Shown one piece after another: positions 7,096 through 15,817 of a DNA stretch of 44,678 bases. Position 1 is the first letter of the stretch, and each line of letters starts with the position of its first letter. The stretch is from a virus. The stretch is taken from positions 1-44,678 of IMG/VR virus record IMGVR_UViG_3300034093_003569. One strand, written 5' to 3'. The notes beneath the pieces are model-generated. The model was given only the letters and a program-made list of their open reading frames with translations. It had not been told where the DNA came from and did no database searches. The position numbers and the translations under genes are program-made.

Positions 7096-8219
7096 AGGCT
7101 AAATCCTTTAAAACTATCTTTATCAACATCTTGTTTAGTTCCCCCAATTATGTAACTAGAGATTTCTGTTTCTTGAGGAGCTACTTGAACTTCTCCACCA
7201 GATATCCACTTCTGTGTCCAAGGTAATGGATTAGCTCTAGGTACTGAGAAAACAGATTTCATACCAATAGACATCATACGCTTATTAGCAATCCATTCAA
7301 TATAGTCCTCAAGTAACTTAGCATTAAGCCCGATCATAGAGCCATCTTTAAATAAATACCTAGCCCATTCTTTTTCTTGTGCTACAGAATCTGTGAACAT
7401 TTTTATTACTTCTTGTTCGCACTCTTTAGCTATTGTAATAAAATCAGTGTCATCTTGTGGAAGTAGCTTAAGTATCTGTTGAGTACTTGCTAAGTGTAAG
7501 TTTTCATCACGCGCTATAAACTTAATGATTTTAGCATTACCTTCCATCTTTTTAAGTTCAGCGAAAGCCCATGAACAAGCAAAACTAACATAGAATCTCA
7601 CACCTTCTAGAATATTAACACTCATCAAGCATAGATATAACTTTTTCTTTAGTTCATAAAGATCAACTACAATCTTCTTATCATTAACCGTATGTGTACC
7701 TTCCCCAAGTAGCTGATACCACTGAGTAGCTTCTATAACATCATCATAGTATTTAGATATATCAACAGCACAATCCATAATTTCTTGAATATCCATCATC
7801 TCGTCAAAGATTTTACTAGGATTAGCATATACATTACGAATAATATGCGTGTAACTGCGGCTATGAATAGTTTCACTAAAAGCCCATGTTTCAATCCAAG
7901 TTTCTAGTTCTGGAATAGTAACTAGAGGCAATAACGCTAGGTTAGGTGATCTGCCTTGTACCGAGTCTAGTAAGATTTGACGTTTAAGATTAGAAGTAAA
8001 TATATGCTGTTCGTGCTCTGTAAGACCTTTAAAATCAGCTGCGTCTCTTAATACATCAATCTCTTCTGGTCTCCAAAAAAATCCTAACTGCTTATCAGTT
8101 AGTTTATCAAAAGATTTATACTTTAGAACATCATAACGTTGCATCCCAATTCCTTCATCGGAATCAAGAAACATCTTAGCTTTAGTATGGTCTGACTTGC
8201 TTGTATTTAATACTGACAT
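7092..8219 (-). CDS. nrdB: Class Ia ribonucleotide reductase, small subunit
   Basis: 375 residues. The di-iron ligands and the radical Tyr match E. coli NrdB shifted by a single position: D85, E116, H119, E205, E239, H242 and Y123. It therefore carries the oxygen-generated Fe-tyrosyl radical and pairs with the NrdA encoded at 9021-11315. The two genes are separated by an unrelated methyltransferase gene and a scrap of NrdA coding sequence (8234-8257), so they were probably adjacent once. The ATG at 8219 has only a weak AGAAAG-type site. Confidence 0.96.
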   Translation of the reverse strand: MSVLNTSKSDHTKAKMFLDSDEGIGMQRYDVLKYKSFDKLTDKQLGFFWRPEEIDVLRDAADFKGLTEHEQHIFTSNLKRQILLDSVQGRSPNLALLPLVTIPELETWIETWAFSETIHSRSYTHIIRNVYANPSKIFDEMMDIQEIMDCAVDISKYYDDVIEATQWYQLLGEGTHTVNDKKIVVDLYELKKKLYLCLMSVNILEGVRFYVSFACSWAFAELKKMEGNAKIIKFIARDENLHLASTQQILKLLPQDDTDFITIAKECEQEVIKMFTDSVAQEKEWARYLFKDGSMIGLNAKLLEDYIEWIANKRMMSIGMKSVFSVPRANPLPWTQKWISGGEVQVAPQETEISSYIIGGTKQDVDKDSFKGFSL

Positions 8220-8233
8220 GGTAATTTAACTTT

Positions 8234-8257
8234 CTATAAAATGCAGCTATCGCATGC
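8234..8257 (-). pseudogene. Remnant of the NrdA C-terminal tail (CDSC redox motif)
   Basis: Between the methyltransferase stop and nrdB, the leftward strand reads Ala-Cys-Asp-Ser-Cys-Ile-Leu-stop. The true NrdA end (9021-9047) reads Ala-Cys-Asp-Ser-Cys-Val-Ile-stop. The DNA TGCGATAGCTG is identical in both places and the similarity extends a little upstream. An in-frame TAA just before it (8258-8260) means it is not translated as an extension. Its stop lies 14 nt before the nrdB ATG; the real NrdA stop lies 12 nt before the methyltransferase ATG. This is best read as the original 3' end of nrdA, left behind when the methyltransferase gene was inserted. Confidence 0.65.
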
Positions 8258-8261
8258 TTAT

Positions 8262-9008
8262 TCATGTTTTTTTAAATATTATTTTGATGTTACCATCTAT
8301 GTAATCATCTACTTCATCAACATTATCTTCATAATATAGTAATTCTAAATTATCACATATAGAATAAACTTTATCAAAGACGTATTTTCTTAAATTTAAT
8401 TTAGAATCCAATTTTTTAGAGATAATAAATTCCGGATCAACTTCATTAGTCACATCTATTAGACGTTGCATATTAAAAGTTATATATCCTAATCCATTAG
8501 GCTGTATAATGTGAGATAATTGCTCTATTATATATTGAATTTGATTTAGATGAATAAAATGTAAAGAGTTAATAGCTATTGCAGCAGAAAATTCTTCCCT
8601 GTGAGCTTCCATGAATTTTTCATCAAAAAGTCCTTGAATATCAGCTCTTGGATCATCGTCTAGTCCAATAATAGGATATATACTTTTGAATAGATTCATA
8701 CCGCATCCAATATCAATTATTGGGTACTGCTTTGTATTTTTCACAATATAATCTAGCATATAGAAGCTAGATAACGTGAGTCTGCCTTGGTGTATATGCC
8801 TTTCGCGAGGAGTATATACCTTAATGGGTTTTTTAAAATTTCTACCAGCCCTATCAAAATCCCAAGTAATAATTTGAAAGGGCGTTGCGACTCTTATAGC
8901 AATAGAAATCTGTTTAAGCTTATCAAACACTTCTGATTTTAAGAAATCTTCTTTCCATTGCTTCCTGTCAGGTAACATGATCTTGTTAATAAGGATTGAT
9001 GCAGCCAT
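8262..9008 (-). CDS. Class I SAM methyltransferase inserted between nrdA and nrdB
   Basis: 248 residues. Motif I is IIDIGCGMNLF (97-107), strand 2 ends in GLDDDP (115-120), and a motif IV-like region is AAIAINSLHFIHL. The last 30 residues are very acidic, then KKT. The GCGxNxFK core is shared with the methyltransferase at 38272-39009 (GCGYNQFK), suggesting one family. No target-recognition domain or DNA-methyltransferase DPPY motif is seen, so a small-molecule, surface or protein substrate is as likely as DNA. It follows nrdA by 12 bases and is followed by the NrdA-tail remnant. Confidence 0.75.
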   Translation of the reverse strand: MAASILINKIMLPDRKQWKEDFLKSEVFDKLKQISIAIRVATPFQIITWDFDRAGRNFKKPIKVYTPRERHIHQGRLTLSSFYMLDYIVKNTKQYPIIDIGCGMNLFKSIYPIIGLDDDPRADIQGLFDEKFMEAHREEFSAAIAINSLHFIHLNQIQYIIEQLSHIIQPNGLGYITFNMQRLIDVTNEVDPEFIISKKLDSKLNLRKYVFDKVYSICDNLELLYYEDNVDEVDDYIDGNIKIIFKKT

Positions 9009-9020
9009 TTATTAATACTC

Positions 9021-11315
9021 CTAAATTACACAGCTATCGCAAGCTGCTTCATCTTCTAATAGATTATCATCTAATTGAGCATTATCCTCTAACTTATTTA
9101 GATCAACTTCACCTTGTCCATCAAAAGTATTAAAATAATATAGCTGTTTTCCTCCGTACTTATAAAACATAAGTATGTGCTGCAGCATGGTGCTCAGTGG
9201 TATTTTTTCATCTTGGTAGTGTTGTGGATTATAGCTAGTATTAACGCTAATACCTTGGTCAATATACTTTTGCAATACTGCCATAATTTTTAAGTAGCCT
9301 TCTGGGCTTTTCTGATCCCATAAAAGTTCATATTTAGTTTTTAATTTATGAATACCAGGAATAACCTGTTTTAATACCCCATCTTTAGATTGCTTTACAC
9401 TTACAAAGGCTCTCGGAGGTTCAATGCCGTTTGTTGCATTAGCAATTTGAGCGCTTGTCTCTGCTGGCATAAGAGCCATGAGAGTTGAATTACGAATACC
9501 AGTAGACTTTAACTGCTCTCGTAGTCCTACCCAATCCATACGCTCTATATGAGGTACTAATTCATCTAGTTCTTTTTTATATGTTTGGTTAGGGGTAATA
9601 CCGTGACCGTACTTAGTTTCCATAACGCCTGGAATAGCTCCTTGCTCAATAGCAAGATCCGCACTAGCTTTAATTAAATAATATGACCAAGCTTCTGCAT
9701 ACTCATCAATCAATGCTAAATTAGGATTCTCATAACCAGTATTATTTTTAGCTAACCAGTAGGCTAGATTAATAATACCTACGCCTAGAGGTCTACGTTT
9801 CATAGTACTGTTATACGCTGCTAATACGGGGTAGTTTTGATAGCTAAGTAAAGCATCTAATCCACGTACTGCTAATGCACATACGTGCTCAAAGTCTGAA
9901 GGAGTCTTAATATTACCCCAGTTAATAGCACTAAGAGTGCAAAGTGCGATCTCACCATCTGGATCATTTAAGTCATTAAGAGGTTTAGTAGGTAAGTTAA
10001 TCTCACAACATAGGTTGCTTTGACGGATCGGTGCAACACTTTCAATAAAGGCACCATGCGTATTAGCATGATCCACATTCATTAAGTATATACGTCCAGT
10101 ATTTTTACGTTCTTCCATAAAGTTAGTAAATAGATCAATAGCTTTAATAGTCTTTTTACGTATTGTTGGATTATTTTCTGCTCTTTCATACAGCATTTTA
10201 AAGCGATCTTGGTCAGCAAAAAATGCATCATACAGTCCTGGTACATCATGCGGGCTGAATAAGGTTATATTACCGCCTGATAGTAGTCGCTCATACATTA
10301 GTTTATTAAATTGTACTCCATAATCCATGCCCCTTACACGATTATCTTCAGTACCCTTGTTATTTTTGAGCACAAGTAGGTCTTCTACTTCATAATGCCA
10401 GATAGGATAATAAAGTGTTGCAGCACCGTTTCGTACTCCTCCTTGACTACAGGAACGTGTAGCAGCTTGAAACATTTTATAAAATGGAATAACACCTGTA
10501 TGATAAGCATCACCACTTCTAATAATAGAGCCTAGTGCCCTAATTTTACCAGCATTTACTCCAATACCAGCTTTTTGACTTACATACTTTACAATAGCTG
10601 AAGTAGTAGCACTAATGCTATCAAGACTATCATCAGACTCAATAAGAACGCAGCTACTGAATTGGCGTTGTGGAGTTCTGACCCCTGCCATTACAGGAGT
10701 AGGAAGACTAATATCATATAGGCTAATAGCATCATAGTACTCTTTTACCCATTTCATTCTAGTTTCTTTTGGATAATCTTGAAATAGAGTAAGTGCTATC
10801 ATCATATAGGCCATTTGAGGAGTTTCATAAATCTCCTTAGTTACGCGATTTTGAACTAAGTATTTACCTCTCCACTGCTCCATAGCTGCAAATGCTAGGG
10901 TATTATCTCTAATATGCTTAATATTACTATCTGCTTTAGATAACTCTTTTTTAGAGTATTTATCTAATATAGCAGCGTCGTAAAAACCTTTTTCTATATT
11001 TTTATTTATTAAGTCTAACAATGAACAAGGTTCGTAGTGCCCATATACTTGCTTTCTTAGGTGATAGTTAATCAAGCGCCCTGCTACCCACTGATAATTG
11101 GGGCTAGCCTCTGAAATTAGATCAGCTGCGCTCTTGATAAGAGTTTCTTGAATATCGCTTGATTTAATATTATCATAAAACTGAATTTTACTATTCAGCT
11201 CAACTTCACTTACACTAACTCCAGCAATATCTTCGCAAGCAAAACTTACTACTTTATGTAGCTTCTCAATGTCTAAGGGCTCTGAGGTACCATCACGTTT
11301 AATCACACTTATCAT
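9021..11315 (-). CDS. nrdA: Class Ia ribonucleotide reductase, large (catalytic) subunit
   Basis: 764 residues, close to E. coli NrdA (761). An N-terminal ATP-cone-like domain (VIKRDGTSEPLDIEKLHKVV, about 4-23) suggests allosteric control by ATP/dATP. Substrate-site motifs are FSSCVLIE, SNLCCEINLPT (equivalent of the E. coli N437/C439/E441 region) and GEIALCTLSAINWG. The C-terminus CDSCVI holds the shuttle cysteine pair that glutaredoxin re-reduces. It makes dNDPs for phage replication together with NrdB. It follows the sbcC-like gene by 10 bases. Confidence 0.96.
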   Translation of the reverse strand: MISVIKRDGTSEPLDIEKLHKVVSFACEDIAGVSVSEVELNSKIQFYDNIKSSDIQETLIKSAADLISEASPNYQWVAGRLINYHLRKQVYGHYEPCSLLDLINKNIEKGFYDAAILDKYSKKELSKADSNIKHIRDNTLAFAAMEQWRGKYLVQNRVTKEIYETPQMAYMMIALTLFQDYPKETRMKWVKEYYDAISLYDISLPTPVMAGVRTPQRQFSSCVLIESDDSLDSISATTSAIVKYVSQKAGIGVNAGKIRALGSIIRSGDAYHTGVIPFYKMFQAATRSCSQGGVRNGAATLYYPIWHYEVEDLLVLKNNKGTEDNRVRGMDYGVQFNKLMYERLLSGGNITLFSPHDVPGLYDAFFADQDRFKMLYERAENNPTIRKKTIKAIDLFTNFMEERKNTGRIYLMNVDHANTHGAFIESVAPIRQSNLCCEINLPTKPLNDLNDPDGEIALCTLSAINWGNIKTPSDFEHVCALAVRGLDALLSYQNYPVLAAYNSTMKRRPLGVGIINLAYWLAKNNTGYENPNLALIDEYAEAWSYYLIKASADLAIEQGAIPGVMETKYGHGITPNQTYKKELDELVPHIERMDWVGLREQLKSTGIRNSTLMALMPAETSAQIANATNGIEPPRAFVSVKQSKDGVLKQVIPGIHKLKTKYELLWDQKSPEGYLKIMAVLQKYIDQGISVNTSYNPQHYQDEKIPLSTMLQHILMFYKYGGKQLYYFNTFDGQGEVDLNKLEDNAQLDDNLLEDEAACDSCVI

Positions 11316-11325
11316 ATATATTTCC

Positions 11326-13152
11326 TTACTGTATACTGCTAATATTGTTATTTTTTACTATAGATATTTTATCAATTAATGGGTGTGTAAAATCATGAGA
11401 AATTAAGAATACATTTAAATCATGTTCTTTTTGTAGTACTTCTACAAGCTTCTCTTTACCTTCATCATCAAGTACTCCTGTTATTTCATCTAGAAATAAT
11501 AGATTTATACTGCTGCCACCTAATTTAGACAGCAAGCTTCTAATAGCCAAAAGAACAGAGGTTTGAATTCTACTAAATTCTCCGCCAGATACCGTCTCTA
11601 TCGGAGTACTTATTCCATTATTTATAACTGTTATATTCAGTTTTTCTTTGTCTAAAGTAAATTCGACTTGGAACTGCCCATCACTAAGTAAAGATAGGTA
11701 ATAATTTATAGTAACTTCTAATTCCTTAGTCAAATTCTCAAGCTTAAAAGCTACAATTCCAGAGGTGCTGAAAGCTTTTTTAAGAATATTTAAAGAAACT
11801 GATTGATCTGATTTAGTTACTATATCATCTTTTACTCTTGTTTGTCTAATTGTAAATTCATTTTTTTGTTCAATTAGAGCATCTACCTTAGCGTTGTGTG
11901 CGCTGACTCTTTTATTGTGGTCAATTGCATCCTTTATTTCTTTACTATTTGTACTTGCAATAGCTTGAAGATTTCTAAGTTCGCTTTGCAGTTCTGTTAC
12001 ATTAGGAAACTCTTTAGGAATAGTATTATCTATAAGCTGTGTTAGCTGTTCAAATCTATTAATTTTTTCTTGATTACTAATAAAATATAATTTTTGAGCT
12101 TGAATTGTATCAATCTCTTTACTCCAAGCTCTAGATTTATCTAGCATTTCTAACTGTATAACCTTGTTACTAGCAATCTTCAACTGTATATCTTGTTTAA
12201 TTACTACTATGTGCGTAGTATCAATAGTTTGTCCGCACACATTACACTTATCATTAATTTTAATATTAGCTAGCTCTTTTTCAAGATTAGCTATATCTTT
12301 ATTGAGCATAACTAAATCCATCTTAAGCGTCTGGTACTCATCCATAAACTCAAAAGCGGCAGGCTCTTTAATTCCTAGTTCAAACTGTAGACCGTCACGC
12401 TCTTGTATATACATATTGTTTTTATCAATTTTTCTACAAGTATCGTTGACATTAGTAATTTCTCTATTAATATCGCTTATTCTTACAGTAACAGCCTCAT
12501 CTGTGATAGGTACTGATACTTCTTCTATCTTAGTAGGTATACTAGTATTGTTCAAAAAGTCTTCTATAGACTTTAACTCACCTTGTGTGATGTTAACTTC
12601 TTTATCTAGTTCAGAAGACTTAGCTTTAATTCGTTCACCGATATCAATATATTTTTCTAAGTTAAATAGATTGATTAGAAATTTCTTTCTATTAGTATCT
12701 GTAGCCTTTAAGAAATCAAGTAGATCAGTAGATGACTGATAAGTTAGCTGGGAAAATACTTCAAAATTAGAACCAATAATATCACTAATCTTTTTATAAG
12801 TATCTAGTACTTTATGCTCTGATATATCTTTACCGTCTTCGATAAGTTGTACCTTAGTCTGGGCTCCTATACGCTTAATACTAACTTCATAATCTACATT
12901 ATCTGCCGTAAATGTTAAAGATGCATCCCAAGTCTTATTCTTGCTCCAACGATTGATAATGTCAGTCTTTTTGATTCCTTTAACATTCTTGTTAAATAGT
13001 ATCTCTTGTATGATAGTAGATATAGACGACTTACCGCTACCATTAGGAGCAGTAAGCTGTGTTATGCGGCTCTTATTTAAATCCAGTGAGTTATTTTCTC
13101 CATAGCTAAACATATTAGAGAATTGTAGATTTTTTAATATAATTTTACTCAT
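11326..13152 (-). CDS. sbcC: SbcC/Rad50-like recombination ATPase (T4 gp46, T5 D13 type)
   Basis: 608 residues. Walker A is APNGSGKS (35-42). A long central region with heptad-like charge pattern contains the zinc hook CNVC (303-306). The ABC signature VSGGEFSRIQ and Walker B LLFLDEITGVLDD lie in the last 100 residues. With the SbcD-like nuclease it forms the complex that processes DNA ends for recombination-dependent replication. Its ATG overlaps the stop of the PP-loop gene (ATGA, 4 bases), so the trio sbcD - PP-loop - sbcC is translationally linked. Confidence 0.92.
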   Translation of the reverse strand: MSKIILKNLQFSNMFSYGENNSLDLNKSRITQLTAPNGSGKSSISTIIQEILFNKNVKGIKKTDIINRWSKNKTWDASLTFTADNVDYEVSIKRIGAQTKVQLIEDGKDISEHKVLDTYKKISDIIGSNFEVFSQLTYQSSTDLLDFLKATDTNRKKFLINLFNLEKYIDIGERIKAKSSELDKEVNITQGELKSIEDFLNNTSIPTKIEEVSVPITDEAVTVRISDINREITNVNDTCRKIDKNNMYIQERDGLQFELGIKEPAAFEFMDEYQTLKMDLVMLNKDIANLEKELANIKINDKCNVCGQTIDTTHIVVIKQDIQLKIASNKVIQLEMLDKSRAWSKEIDTIQAQKLYFISNQEKINRFEQLTQLIDNTIPKEFPNVTELQSELRNLQAIASTNSKEIKDAIDHNKRVSAHNAKVDALIEQKNEFTIRQTRVKDDIVTKSDQSVSLNILKKAFSTSGIVAFKLENLTKELEVTINYYLSLLSDGQFQVEFTLDKEKLNITVINNGISTPIETVSGGEFSRIQTSVLLAIRSLLSKLGGSSINLLFLDEITGVLDDEGKEKLVEVLQKEHDLNVFLISHDFTHPLIDKISIVKNNNISSIQ

Positions 13153-14051
13153 AGAGTTAAACCTTTTTGTTGTATAAATAGCTGTCTAATGTATTTGAGA
13201 GTGAACTGATCCCAAGTGATAAAACTTTGGTATCTGTAACCTGCTTGCTCTCTTATAGCATCTTCTAAGTCTGGTATTATTTTATTATTTTTTTCCCAAC
13301 CTGTCATCTTAGTTCTTAGTTTAAGATGTGGGAAAGCGTTGTATAAAAATGTATTGTCCTTGTCTCCAGGTTGCGATCCGTCATAGTTAGCTGCATAGTG
13401 ACAAAAGATTGGTTCTAAAGACGTGAATGTAAAGAATAGCTTATTAGTACTAATAGCATACTTAATTATGTTAGGAGAATCTTCCCACCAGCCTACGCCG
13501 ATTTCACTATGAAAGTCTGGGTTATGCCCTGAAAATATTAATATCTCATCTTCGTCTACATAGTGAAATAGATTAGTTAGAGCTATTTGAGAGTAAGAGT
13601 GTGTAAACTGCCCATGCTTTACTCCTTCAGGAATGATCTTTTCTACCATGCGAGACATAGGTAGATTGATAATAGCATGAGGTATGTGCCTATCTGCACA
13701 GTATTTAGCAGCAAAAATAATGTCATGATTATTAGTGCCGTCAAACAACCGTTGAGAAACTGCACGAAATGGTATGCCTAGTTGGTAGAATGTTTCAGCA
13801 GTAACTTCAGAGTCGATCCCGCCTGATAGCGCTAGTACAAATCTATGTTTAGAGCTGTATCTTTTAGCAAATTCTTTAACTAGCAGAGTTATGTCATTAT
13901 GAAAGCTAGTACCGCGCCTAGTATAAACTGGCACGGTAGCTCTTACACCAATACTAGGGATTCTTTGAGATGATATAAACTTATCTGGTCGTATATAGCT
14001 ATTATTCTGAGTATATTCCCAGTAAACTCTATTAAGAGATAAATCAATCAT
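13149..14051 (-). CDS. PP-loop (N-type ATP pyrophosphatase) family enzyme
   Basis: 300 residues. The PP-loop SGGIDS is at 76-81 within FVLALSGGIDSEVTAETFY, followed by AAKYCADRHIPH, the usual arrangement in the adenine-nucleotide alpha hydrolase superfamily (asparagine synthase C-domain, NAD synthase, QueC and relatives). The four-cysteine zinc site of QueC is not apparent, and no glutaminase domain is present. These enzymes activate a carbonyl or similar group by adenylation before adding nitrogen or sulfur. It is inserted between the sbcD- and sbcC-like genes with minimal overlaps (1 and 4 bases), so it is expressed with them. The substrate is unknown. Confidence 0.7.
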   Translation of the reverse strand: MIDLSLNRVYWEYTQNNSYIRPDKFISSQRIPSIGVRATVPVYTRRGTSFHNDITLLVKEFAKRYSSKHRFVLALSGGIDSEVTAETFYQLGIPFRAVSQRLFDGTNNHDIIFAAKYCADRHIPHAIINLPMSRMVEKIIPEGVKHGQFTHSYSQIALTNLFHYVDEDEILIFSGHNPDFHSEIGVGWWEDSPNIIKYAISTNKLFFTFTSLEPIFCHYAANYDGSQPGDKDNTFLYNAFPHLKLRTKMTGWEKNNKIIPDLEDAIREQAGYRYQSFITWDQFTLKYIRQLFIQQKGLTL

Positions 14052-15013
14052 TAAGCTACGCTTAGGCTTTTAAACTCTGCCATAATCTTCTGTACGTCAG
14101 CTACTTTAATATACGCAAGATACATCTCTAGTTCTTCAAAAATAGACTTGTTCTTTAGATCAAGAGTAGAGTCTGATGATGGCTTTTCTACCATTTTCTT
14201 GTCTAGCAGCTCGCTCTTCTCTACACGACTTAGTTCATCAATAGTTCCTGTAACTTCATACATAACATGATCGTATATAGATGCTACCATTGACTCACCT
14301 ACTTTAATAGTACGACGAATCAGCTTAGGTAGTTTAAGATCTATAAACTCACGAGTATAGTTACGAGAGTCAATCACTGTAAACATATCAACTCCATACT
14401 CGCGGCTATCATCTCTATCAAAAGTAGTATTTAATGGAGAACCAGGATAGTAACAGTTAGTGTCATGATAACGATGATTAAAGTGTAGATCACCAAGTAT
14501 ACACAAGCCCCAAAGTCCGAGACGGGAAAAGTCATACTCTGCAGTGATGTGCGGAGCAACTTCTCCACGAATGTGCGTAACGAGTATATCGCCGTCAACA
14601 TAAGGGGGTAGACTGTCTGTTTGTACTGAGCCGTAAGGAAAGAAACAAAATCCTTGCGATCCAAGTACTGCTCGTGAGTTTCTTGTAAATACTCTGACGT
14701 TAGGATTGTTGATCGTATTTTCGAGAGTAAAGTGTTCCCAAAATGTTTCACCTTTTTTAGTAGCTTCATGATTTCCTGGTATGATATATGTTGGAATGGT
14801 TACAGAGTTTAGATATGAAAGAACTAAACAAATCTCATCAGGCTCTGGCTTTTTATCAAATAAATCTCCAGCAATAATGTGTACGTCACAAGAGCTTTCT
14901 AGATTACGCATCTTGTCAAACATGAGTTGAAAACGATTAGTTTGCCAATCGTATGGTACTTTTTTCTTGTGCAGGTTGACATGCCAATCTGCAGAACTTA
15001 AAATCTTAATCAT
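14051..15013 (-). CDS. sbcD: SbcD/Mre11-like nuclease (T4 gp47, T5 D12 type)
   Basis: 320 residues. Calcineurin-like phosphoesterase motifs appear in order: SSADWH (D9, H11), IIAGDLFD, IPGNHE, then ILGDLHFNHRY with YPGSPLNTTF near the end of the catalytic domain. It is the nuclease partner of the SbcC-like ATPase. The start ATG at 15013 has AAAGG about 10 nt upstream. A TACAATAAATA element (15043-15053, leftward) in the preceding gap could be a -10 region for this gene, but no good -35 is seen. Confidence 0.93.
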   Translation of the reverse strand: MIKILSSADWHVNLHKKKVPYDWQTNRFQLMFDKMRNLESSCDVHIIAGDLFDKKPEPDEICLVLSYLNSVTIPTYIIPGNHEATKKGETFWEHFTLENTINNPNVRVFTRNSRAVLGSQGFCFFPYGSVQTDSLPPYVDGDILVTHIRGEVAPHITAEYDFSRLGLWGLCILGDLHFNHRYHDTNCYYPGSPLNTTFDRDDSREYGVDMFTVIDSRNYTREFIDLKLPKLIRRTIKVGESMVASIYDHVMYEVTGTIDELSRVEKSELLDKKMVEKPSSDSTLDLKNKSIFEELEMYLAYIKVADVQKIMAEFKSLSVA

Positions 15014-15205
15014 TTGTATTTGCCTTTAGTCAAAAAGTATGCTATTTATTGTAGGCGGATAGTGAATAACAATACACCGCAGGTGAAAAGCTGGTGAACA
15101 GGGCTCGACAACTGTTCCACATAGGTTAGAACGTAGTTCTGTAGAGGGCAACGGGGCTCTGTAATATGCAACGGAGTTGCACAACTGTATCAGCCAGAAT
15201 TCCGT
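15014..15205. other. Structured non-coding gap with a chain of hairpins
   Basis: The largest gap in the window (192 bases), and visibly richer in G+C than its surroundings. Inverted repeats on the + strand: GAACAG/CTGTTC (15096-15101, 15112-15117), AGAAC/GTTCT with a GTA loop (15128-15140), TGCAAC/GTTGCA with a GGA loop (15167-15181), and GCGG/CCGC (15055-15058, 15077-15080). ACAACTGT occurs twice (15109-15116 region and 15181-15188). I find no tRNA cloverleaf and no ORF. It could be a small structured RNA, a 5' leader of the sbcD-like gene or a replication-origin element; the sequence does not decide. Confidence 0.55.
15138..15177 (+). repeat. Two imperfect 20-bp tandem repeats (iteron-like)
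   Basis: 15138-15157 and 15158-15177 both start TCTGTA and contain GCAACGG, with 14 of 20 positions identical. A weaker third unit (15118-15137) keeps the AACG core in register. The 20-bp period puts the units about two helical turns apart, as expected for binding sites of a protein that stacks along one face. The two hairpins AGAAC-GTA-GTTCT and TGCAAC-GGA-GTTGCA lie 40 bp apart in the same array. Confidence 0.45.
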
Positions 15206-15817
15206 CTAAATTTCTAGATATTGATACTGATTAGTATACCAACAAGCTACAGTATATCTAGTACCAGAAGTTACTTTACTTACTCCATGAATATACTTAC
15301 TACTAGATGGAAAGATTAATAAAGTATCTGCTTTAGGTTTAAAAGACCATTCTAGCTCTGGAAAATAAATTTCTCCACCCTTATAATCATCGTTAACATA
15401 GTATATACCTGACCAAGTTCTAAAACTGGTTGGATGAGCTTCTGTATTACCATCTGGCCATGAGTTATCAGAATGTGGAGACATTTCTGATCCTTCTTTC
15501 CAGCGAGTTAGCTCTGTATTATCTGGAGCATGTAGCTCATTAAAAGCTGTGTGTATAATACTCTGCCCTACAAATCTTACATAATTCATATAATGTTTTA
15601 GTATGAACTTCTCATAATTTTCGGTACTACTGAGTAATTTAAAGGGGATTGTCCTACCTTTAAACATAGGTATAGATTGAGCTGCTGTAAATTCTTCAGA
15701 ATCAAATAAATTCACATTCTCAGTAACTTTTTGATAAAAGTTTTGATTCTCAACTGGTGCTAACAAGTCGCTTTTAATTCTTATACTGTGTAGTAATAGC
15801 TGTTTATCTATACTCAT
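15206..15817 (-). CDS. 2OG-Fe(II) oxygenase, prolyl-4-hydroxylase type
   Basis: 203 residues. The iron-binding triad is H115-x-D117 (in MSPHSDNSWPDG) and H177 (in KYIHGVS), and the 2-oxoglutarate Arg is R187 (in GTRYTV). The GGEIYFPELEW segment at 147-157 is the typical strand of P4H-like phage oxygenases. It should hydroxylate a protein side chain or small molecule with O2 and 2-oxoglutarate. It overlaps the radical SAM gene upstream by 14 bases, suggesting a shared pathway or at least joint expression. The target is unknown. Confidence 0.85.
   Translation of the reverse strand: MSIDKQLLLHSIRIKSDLLAPVENQNFYQKVTENVNLFDSEEFTAAQSIPMFKGRTIPFKLLSSTENYEKFILKHYMNYVRFVGQSIIHTAFNELHAPDNTELTRWKEGSEMSPHSDNSWPDGNTEAHPTSFRTWSGIYYVNDDYKGGEIYFPELEWSFKPKADTLLIFPSSSKYIHGVSKVTSGTRYTVACWYTNQYQYLEI

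Noticed and set aside
8262-9008. Idea that the gene between nrdA and nrdB is a homing endonuclease
   Set aside because: The product has a methyltransferase GCG motif and no GIY-YIG, HNH or LAGLIDADG motif. The insertion scar is real, but the inserted gene is not a recognisable nuclease.
12164-12739. A 191-codon open frame on the + strand inside the sbcC-like gene
   Set aside because: The opposite strand encodes a continuous SbcC-like protein with Walker A, zinc hook and ABC motifs. The antisense frame is low-complexity Ser/Leu/Ile-rich, with no ribosome binding site or domain.
14431-14769. A 112-codon leftward frame overlapping the SbcD-like gene
   Set aside because: It lies entirely within the well-supported nuclease gene in another frame, and its translation shows no recognisable motif.
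15014-15205. tRNA or tmRNA in the structured gap
   Set aside because: No acceptor stem with matching T-loop and anticodon arm could be drawn on either strand. The GTTGTCGAG stretch is not a proper T-loop context.
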